Shown: piece by piece, positions 15,091 to 18,957 of the stretch
Numbering within the stretch: the first letter of the stretch is position 1
How the letters are laid out: the number at the start of each line of letters is the position of its first letter
Source: an uncultured Acetatifactor sp.
Lineage (GTDB): Bacteria > Bacillota > Clostridia > Lachnospirales > Lachnospiraceae
DNA length: 18,957 bases
Reading direction: 5' to 3'
Assembly: GCA_910586515.1 (NCBI GenBank)
Contig: CAJUGL010000019.1
Location: forward strand, 1-18,957
Notes under the pieces: model-generated
What the model saw: the letters and a program-made list of their open reading frames with translations, nothing else
Database searches by the model: none
Told to the model about the DNA's origin: nothing
Program-made: the position numbers and the translations under genes

Positions 15091-16704
15091 TTAAGGCTGT
15101 GCACGCGTTCCGGCAATTCCCGCGTCTCCCTCAAATCTCTCTATCCTGCAATGATGCTGCCTTTTCCCGGCCGGATCCTCTTTTGAGTAGCTGATGCCCA
15201 CCAACAGAATCTCTCCGCCATAACCTTCAATGGCCTTTGGGTACCGTTTTTCATGAATCTGCCTGATTGCCCCTTCCGCCGATTTGTTCCATTTCAGCTC
15301 AATCACCAGAGCAGGCAGCATAGAGCTTTTTTTCGGCAGATACACAATGTCCGCATAGCCCGCCCCTGAGGGCAGTTCCTCAAACATCATGTACTCGTCT
15401 CCATAGCTGAAATAGGCCCGCTTAATCACACTGCGCAATGCCTGCTCATTGTTGTAATACAGCGACGCTTCTTCCTCATGGATTCTTTCAATCTGCCTGG
15501 CCACAGCCTCTTCCTCCCCATGGACAGTATCCGCAATCAACTGCTCGCTCTCCCTGACCCGCCGAAGCGTATCGTCCCGTTTCACCTGCCGGATAGCCTT
15601 GGCGAATTCCAGCCGAATCTCCTCATTGGGAATGCGCACCTTCCGCGTCTCCTCGTCATAAGCCAGATATCCCAGATGAATCAGCAGCGTCAGCACATCA
15701 TCCCTGCTCCGGAATGTCACCAGGTCATTGGAAAAGCCGAAGGTATCCACATTTGTCTCCACCCCGCCGACCAATTCCGCAACAATCCTGCCCAGCCCGT
15801 CAAAGTCAAGATTGATGTATCCCATCAGGCTCTCGGCGGCGGAAGTCTGTGTCCAGTAGGAGTCAAAGTCTTCGTTTTGAATTGCTTTCATCACCGAATT
15901 GGGATTATAGACCGATTCCGCCTTTCGGAAGCGATAACCATCATACCATTGTTTCATCTGCGCAAAATCGATTCCGGTATCCTGGCAGAGTCTCTTCACT
16001 TCTCCTTCCGTGAATCCCACATACTCCCCGAACTGCCTGGGTTTGATCATGGAATACTCTTCAAAATCCGATATGGCAGACTGGGAGCCGTCCTTTTTGA
16101 CAGGCAGGATTCCCGTCATATATGCCCCGGCGAATATCTTGTCTGTGGTTCCGCTGTTCTTGAACAGGGAACGCAGGAATTCCAGATACTCCCTCTGCAG
16201 ATCAGGACAGTTTCCCGCCTCCCTGATCGGGGCGTCCCACTCGTCGATGATCATGATGAATTTGTTCCCTGTTATTTCTGCTGCATTGGCCAACGTTGCC
16301 ACGAATCCTTCCACCACCTCCAGCTGCGGGTACTGTTCTTTCAATTCGCGGACTACAGTCCTCTTCACATAGGCCACCCTGTCGCCTGGAGCCGCTTCTC
16401 CGATGATTCCTGTCATATCCAGGTAAATCACGTCATACTGATTCAGATGCTCCCGGTACCCCGCATCACAGGCAATGGACAAATCCCCGAACAGCTGCGC
16501 CGAATCGCAGGTCTTGTCATAATAGGCGCATAACATTTTGGCCGCGAACGATTTCCCGAAACGGCGCGGTCTGCTGATGCAGGTCAGGCACCTGGGTGTA
16601 TTCAGTGTCTGATTGACCAGCGCTATCAACCCTGATTTGTCCACATAGACACCGTTCCTGATTCTGGCAAACCCACTGTTGCCCGGATTCAAATAAGTTC
16701 CCAT
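15091..16704 (-). CDS. AAA-ATPase-like protein with C-terminal PD-(D/E)XK nuclease domain
   Basis: The 537-residue protein belongs to the widespread AAA-ATPase-like/DUF1703 family of gut bacteria. The N-terminal part has the family start (FARIRNGVYVDKSGLI, 12-26), a P-loop variant SRPRRFGKS (44-52) and Walker B FIMIIDEWDAP. The C-terminal domain carries a PD-(D/E)XK pattern: ADIVYLP followed by LVIELKWNK, as in restriction-like nucleases. The biological role of the family is not established; defence or DNA maintenance has been suggested by domain content only. I chose ATG 16704, which has GGGAGGG eight bases upstream; an in-frame ATG at 16743 lies inside a palindrome and lacks a ribosome site. 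The gene is divergent from the XRE-methyltransferase gene. Confidence 0.88.
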   Translation of the reverse strand: MGTYLNPGNSGFARIRNGVYVDKSGLIALVNQTLNTPRCLTCISRPRRFGKSFAAKMLCAYYDKTCDSAQLFGDLSIACDAGYREHLNQYDVIYLDMTGIIGEAAPGDRVAYVKRTVVRELKEQYPQLEVVEGFVATLANAAEITGNKFIMIIDEWDAPIREAGNCPDLQREYLEFLRSLFKNSGTTDKIFAGAYMTGILPVKKDGSQSAISDFEEYSMIKPRQFGEYVGFTEGEVKRLCQDTGIDFAQMKQWYDGYRFRKAESVYNPNSVMKAIQNEDFDSYWTQTSAAESLMGYINLDFDGLGRIVAELVGGVETNVDTFGFSNDLVTFRSRDDVLTLLIHLGYLAYDEETRKVRIPNEEIRLEFAKAIRQVKRDDTLRRVRESEQLIADTVHGEEEAVARQIERIHEEEASLYYNNEQALRSVIKRAYFSYGDEYMMFEELPSGAGYADIVYLPKKSSMLPALVIELKWNKSAEGAIRQIHEKRYPKAIEGYGGEILLVGISYSKEDPAGKRQHHCRIERFEGDAGIAGTRAQP

Positions 16705-16726
16705 CGTCTCTTCCCTCCCCAACCCG

Positions 16727-16757
16727 ATTATAGGAAGCAGCACTTGCTTCCTATAAT
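16727..16757. repeat. Perfect 13-bp palindrome in the ATPase leader
   Basis: ATTATAGGAAGCA (16727-16739) and its exact complement TGCTTCCTATAAT (16745-16757) surround five bases. On the ATPase mRNA this hairpin lies eight bases before the ribosome site. There is no U-tract. It may be an operator or an RNA element controlling the ATPase gene. Confidence 0.6.
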
Positions 16758-16864
16758 ATAATCATGGAAATATTGCTTCTAAAGATATCCGTGAGACCCT
16801 GTAGCAATTCCGCTCTCATGTCATCCGATAACATCCGATTCACTTCCAAAATTCGCAGCCCCAT
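16751..16864 (-). CDS. Possible 37-residue leader ORF before the ATPase gene
   Basis: Just after the predicted promoter, ATG at 16862-16864 opens a frame MGLRILEVNRMLSDDMRAEL and onward, ending in TAG inside the palindrome. The composition looks protein-like and helical, but there is no good ribosome site, and the start would be almost leaderless. It could be a leader peptide or the tail of a lost gene. Weak. Confidence 0.2.
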   Translation of the reverse strand: MGLRILEVNRMLSDDMRAELLQGLTDIFRSNISMIIL

Positions 16865-16873
16865 CCTATATTC

Positions 16874-16902
16874 ATTATACCCCCATCGACGCTATTTCAC
16901 AA
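16874..16902 (-). promoter_or_regulatory. Predicted promoter of the ATPase gene
   Basis: On the minus strand, TTGTGA (16897-16902) and a perfect TATAAT (16874-16879) are separated by 17 bases. The transcript would start near 16867 and have a leader of about 160 bases that includes the palindrome at 16727-16757. Confidence 0.6.
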
Positions 16903-17013
16903 ATAGATATTTCGATAGTACCCTGATTTCTTTTCAGAAATGGTTACTGTTCAAGCAGCAAAATTCCCTATGCGGGCCTGCGCAGAAAAAACATGCAAAC
17001 GAGGAGGTTCCCT

Positions 17014-18174
17014 ATGAAGAAAATACAGCTACGCCTTGCCGACCTGAGAAAACAAAAAAAGCTGACACAGCAGGAACTGGCAGACGCCATGGGCGTATCC
17101 TTCCAGACAATCAGCAAATGGGAGACCGCGGCCAGCATGCCCGACATCACCCTTCTGCCGCCGCTGGCGGAATATTTCCGGGTGTCCACAGACCAGCTGC
17201 TGGGCCTGAAACCTCTTGACGGCGAATCGTATATTCCCGAACAGACAGGGACGAAGGATTTCTGGAACCATCGGCTGGACTATCTGCTGCGGACGCGGAA
17301 GCGATTCTGGAACGACGACTATATCCGCTTCCTTGTCTCCCAGGTATGGAATATCCACAGGCCTGTTTCCATACTGGACTGCGGATGCGGATACGGTTTT
17401 CTGGGGCTGTTGCTGCTCCCTGTCATGCCCCGGGGAAGCACCTATACAGGAATCGATTTCGCGGAAAATCTGATTCGGGAAGGACAGCGCCTTTTTGCAA
17501 AGCAGAATATAACGGCGGAATTTATCTGTAAAAACATCGATGAATACACGGTAGAAAGCCAATACGATTTCGTCATATGCCAGGCAGTCCTCAGGCATCT
17601 GGACAACCCAGACGCCTTTATCCGAAAAATGATTTCTTTTGCAAAGCCTGAGGGATATGTGGTCTGCATGGACGTGAACAGGGAATTTGAGAGCTGCGGA
17701 TTGTATGTGGACGGAATGGATTACCGGGAGCTGTGCCTCCATGAGGGTCTGGAAAAGAAGTGGCAGACAGAACTTGCCTTACAGGGCAGGGATTACTCCG
17801 TGGCGATCAAGGCTGCCCATATCCTGGAGAAGCTGGGGCTTGCGGACGTGGATGTGCGGATGAATGACAAGGTGGAATTCACCACGCCCCGGCACGCCGA
17901 TTATGAGGAAGCCAAAAACGATTTCCTCCAGGCCAACCAGTGGACTTCCGGTATAGGCCAGGAGGAAGAAAATGCCCTGATTCTCCAGCTGCTGCCCCAT
18001 GGTCTGTCCCGCAGCGAAGCCGAGGAATACTGCCTGCGGAACCGGAAAATCGCAGAATATTTTTCCTCCAACCCTGCCGCCGAATATACTTTTACCAGAG
18101 GGATAATGATAGCTTATGGGAGAAAATGCGGGAATAACAAAGCGGCCGATTTCACCGTCAGCCGGACTGTATGA
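17014..18174 (+). CDS. XRE-type HTH regulator fused to a SAM-dependent methyltransferase
   Basis: The 386-residue protein joins two domains. Residues 1-65 are a Cro/XRE helix-turn-helix (LRKQKKLTQQELADAMGVSF, then ISKWETAASMPDI, then STDQLL). Residues about 85-260 are a class I methyltransferase fold: motif I ILDCGCGYGFLG (120-131), the acidic SAM-ribose residue in GIDFAENL (146-153), and CQAVLRHLDNPDAF as the post-motif helix. The C-terminal 100 residues are helical. The target is unknown; the post-motif pattern resembles small-molecule or UbiE-like enzymes rather than DNA methylases, which would have NPPY or DPPY. ATG 17014 has GAGGAGG six bases upstream. A second XRE gene follows on the same strand 140 bases later. 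Confidence 0.87.
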   Translation: MKKIQLRLADLRKQKKLTQQELADAMGVSFQTISKWETAASMPDITLLPPLAEYFRVSTDQLLGLKPLDGESYIPEQTGTKDFWNHRLDYLLRTRKRFWNDDYIRFLVSQVWNIHRPVSILDCGCGYGFLGLLLLPVMPRGSTYTGIDFAENLIREGQRLFAKQNITAEFICKNIDEYTVESQYDFVICQAVLRHLDNPDAFIRKMISFAKPEGYVVCMDVNREFESCGLYVDGMDYRELCLHEGLEKKWQTELALQGRDYSVAIKAAHILEKLGLADVDVRMNDKVEFTTPRHADYEEAKNDFLQANQWTSGIGQEEENALILQLLPHGLSRSEAEEYCLRNRKIAEYFSSNPAAEYTFTRGIMIAYGRKCGNNKAADFTVSRTV

Positions 18175-18192
18175 TTCAAGGAACGCTTGAAT
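18174..18192 (+). other. Short stem-loop after the HTH-methyltransferase gene
   Basis: ATTCAAG (18174-18180) pairs with CTTGAAT (18186-18192) around GAACG, starting at the last base of the stop codon. No T-tract follows, so it is at best a weak terminator. Confidence 0.3.
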
Positions 18193-18254
18193 TGGGATGA
18201 ATTCTGATAAATATGGTATTCAATTACTCCTTTATCGTATAAAGAGCCCTGCCA

Positions 18255-18263
18255 TGATATAAT
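18255..18263 (+). promoter_or_regulatory. Predicted extended -10 promoter of the repeat-bearing XRE gene
   Basis: TGATATAAT (18255-18263) is a perfect extended -10 element (TGn plus TATAAT). No good -35 box is found 16-18 bases upstream, which extended -10 promoters tolerate. The start would be near 18270, inside the palindromes at 18264-18286. Confidence 0.55.
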
Positions 18264-18286
18264 CTTTTTCAGAAAAAGCTTTTTCT
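18264..18286. promoter_or_regulatory. Overlapping palindromes at the predicted transcription start
   Basis: CTTTTTC-A-GAAAAAG (18264-18278) overlaps the perfect 16-base palindrome AGAAAAAGCTTTTTCT (18271-18286). Both are centred around the expected start point. XRE-type proteins usually bind short palindromes, so an autoregulatory operator is a reasonable guess. The AT-rich content makes chance a real alternative. Confidence 0.4.
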
Positions 18287-18314
18287 CAAAATAAAAAACG
18301 AAAGGTGAGGGAAA

Positions 18315-18957
18315 ATGATGTTTAATATGAAACAGGTGGGGAAAAGGATCGTTACAATGAGGAAAGAACGGAATATGACGCAGACAGAGCTTGCCGACAA
18401 GATGGACGTGAGCTTTCAGGCAGTTTCCAATTGGGAGCGGGGTATAAGTATGCCGGATATTTCCAAGCTTCCCGAGTTGGCTGCCCTGTTTGGCTGTACG
18501 GTGGATGAGATTTTGAATGAAAAGTCGGAGCTGCTGCATTCAGCCATGTCGGACAGCCTTCAGGAATATGCAGAGAACAACGAGATATCAAGGGAGGAGC
18601 TGGAGGCTGCGGTTCCGATATTGAAGCCCGCCCAGGTGGAGGAACTTGCGAACGGCTCATTGTTAAAAAATGGAGATAGTATCGAAGTTTTCTATCCGTA
18701 TCTGGATGAGGATACCCTGCGGGAAGTGGCGCGGCGGCGGATAGACAAGGGTGAATCCATAGCAGATATGCTTGATTTTCTGGACGAAGAGGATGTGGGA
18801 AAGTTTGCGTTTGAGCAGTATGAACAGGGAAAGCCGGTGGCGGAATATTATGACTTCATGGAAGACGAACAGCTTGCGGAACTGGCAAGGCAGAAGATCC
18901 GAAAGGGTGAATCCATAGCAGATATGCTTGATTTTCTGGACGAAGAGGATGTGGGAA
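18315..18957 (+). CDS. XRE-type HTH protein with 26-residue tandem repeats (cut by window end)
   Basis: At least 214 residues are visible. Residues about 5-66 form a Cro/XRE helix-turn-helix (TMRKERNMTQTELADKMDVS, then VSNWERGISMPDI, then TVDEIL). From about residue 104 the protein is built of 26-residue units: a degenerate unit ending IEVFYPY (104-129), LDEDTLREVARRRIDKGESI and on (130-155), LDEEDVGKFAFEQYEQGKPV and on (156-181), MEDEQLAELARQKIRKGESI and on (182-207), then LDEEDVG. Units alternate, giving a 52-residue super-repeat. They look like helical hairpins and may bind protein. AGGTGA lies six bases before ATG 18315; ATG 18318 is also possible. The far end is outside the window. Function beyond DNA binding is unknown. 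Confidence 0.85.
   Translation, partial: MMFNMKQVGKRIVTMRKERNMTQTELADKMDVSFQAVSNWERGISMPDISKLPELAALFGCTVDEILNEKSELLHSAMSDSLQEYAENNEISREELEAAVPILKPAQVEELANGSLLKNGDSIEVFYPYLDEDTLREVARRRIDKGESIADMLDFLDEEDVGKFAFEQYEQGKPVAEYYDFMEDEQLAELARQKIRKGESIADMLDFLDEEDVG
18747..18957 (+). repeat. Exact 55-base direct repeat, 156-base period, running off the window
   Basis: Bases 18747-18801 and 18903-18957 are identical over 55 bases; the second copy is cut by the window end. The period of 156 bases equals 52 codons. The DNA identity, not only protein similarity, points to recent duplication or gene conversion within the repeat part of the XRE gene. Confidence 0.85.

Noticed and set aside
15478..16533. Plus-strand open frame of 351 codons
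   Set aside because: It is antisense to the ATPase/nuclease gene, whose motifs are clear, and shows no motif or ribosome site of its own.
16727..16757. Palindrome as the terminal repeat of an insertion sequence
   Set aside because: No transposase, partner repeat or target-site duplication is visible nearby.
18747..18957. Repeats as a CRISPR array
   Set aside because: The repeat is in frame with a coding sequence, has a 156-base period and encodes regular 26-residue units.

Overview
The window looks like chromosomal DNA from a gut-type clostridium (Bacillota, probably Lachnospiraceae). This is inferred from strong AGGAGG-type ribosome sites, consensus sigma-A promoters with 17-base spacers, moderate GC, an ABC importer of the LplB/YtcP type without its own ATPase, and protein families common in that group. 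No rRNA, tRNA, CRISPR array or recognisable transposase was found.

Left part (1-6884): a complete sugar-use locus. A LacI-type repressor (126-1187, minus) faces an operon on the plus strand: two importer permeases, a substrate-binding lipoprotein and a cytosolic GH32 beta-fructosidase, closed by a strong hairpin terminator. The model is uptake of sucrose or short fructans followed by hydrolysis inside the cell. Two divergent consensus promoters lie between repressor and operon, and five copies of AAATGTAAAA are spread through this region. One copy overlaps the repressor's -35 box and one sits inside the transporter promoter spacer, so they are good operator candidates.

Middle part (6883-12135): a minus-strand GH123-like (DUF4091) glycosidase, then on the plus strand a metallophosphoesterase fused to a PQQ-type beta-propeller and a lactonase-family propeller. 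The glycosidase and the phosphoesterase have back-to-back promoters. None of the three has a signal peptide.

Scar region (12149-13549): three gene pieces are butted together without spacers: the C-terminal end of a YesM-type histidine kinase (minus), the middle of an LplB-type permease (plus), and the nucleotide-binding domain of an exporter-type ABC protein (plus). Each is well preserved but truncated. This is either a recombination scar or an assembly chimera.

Right part (13550-18957): an AT-richer gene of unknown function (13839-14699) behind a long leader with a strong hairpin; an AAA-ATPase/PD-(D/E)XK protein on the minus strand behind a leader with a perfect 13-bp palindrome; an XRE-type helix-turn-helix protein fused to a SAM-dependent methyltransferase; and an XRE-type protein with 26-residue repeats, cut by the window end inside an exact 55-base DNA repeat. 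The two XRE genes in a row and the leader structures are the least explained parts of the window.
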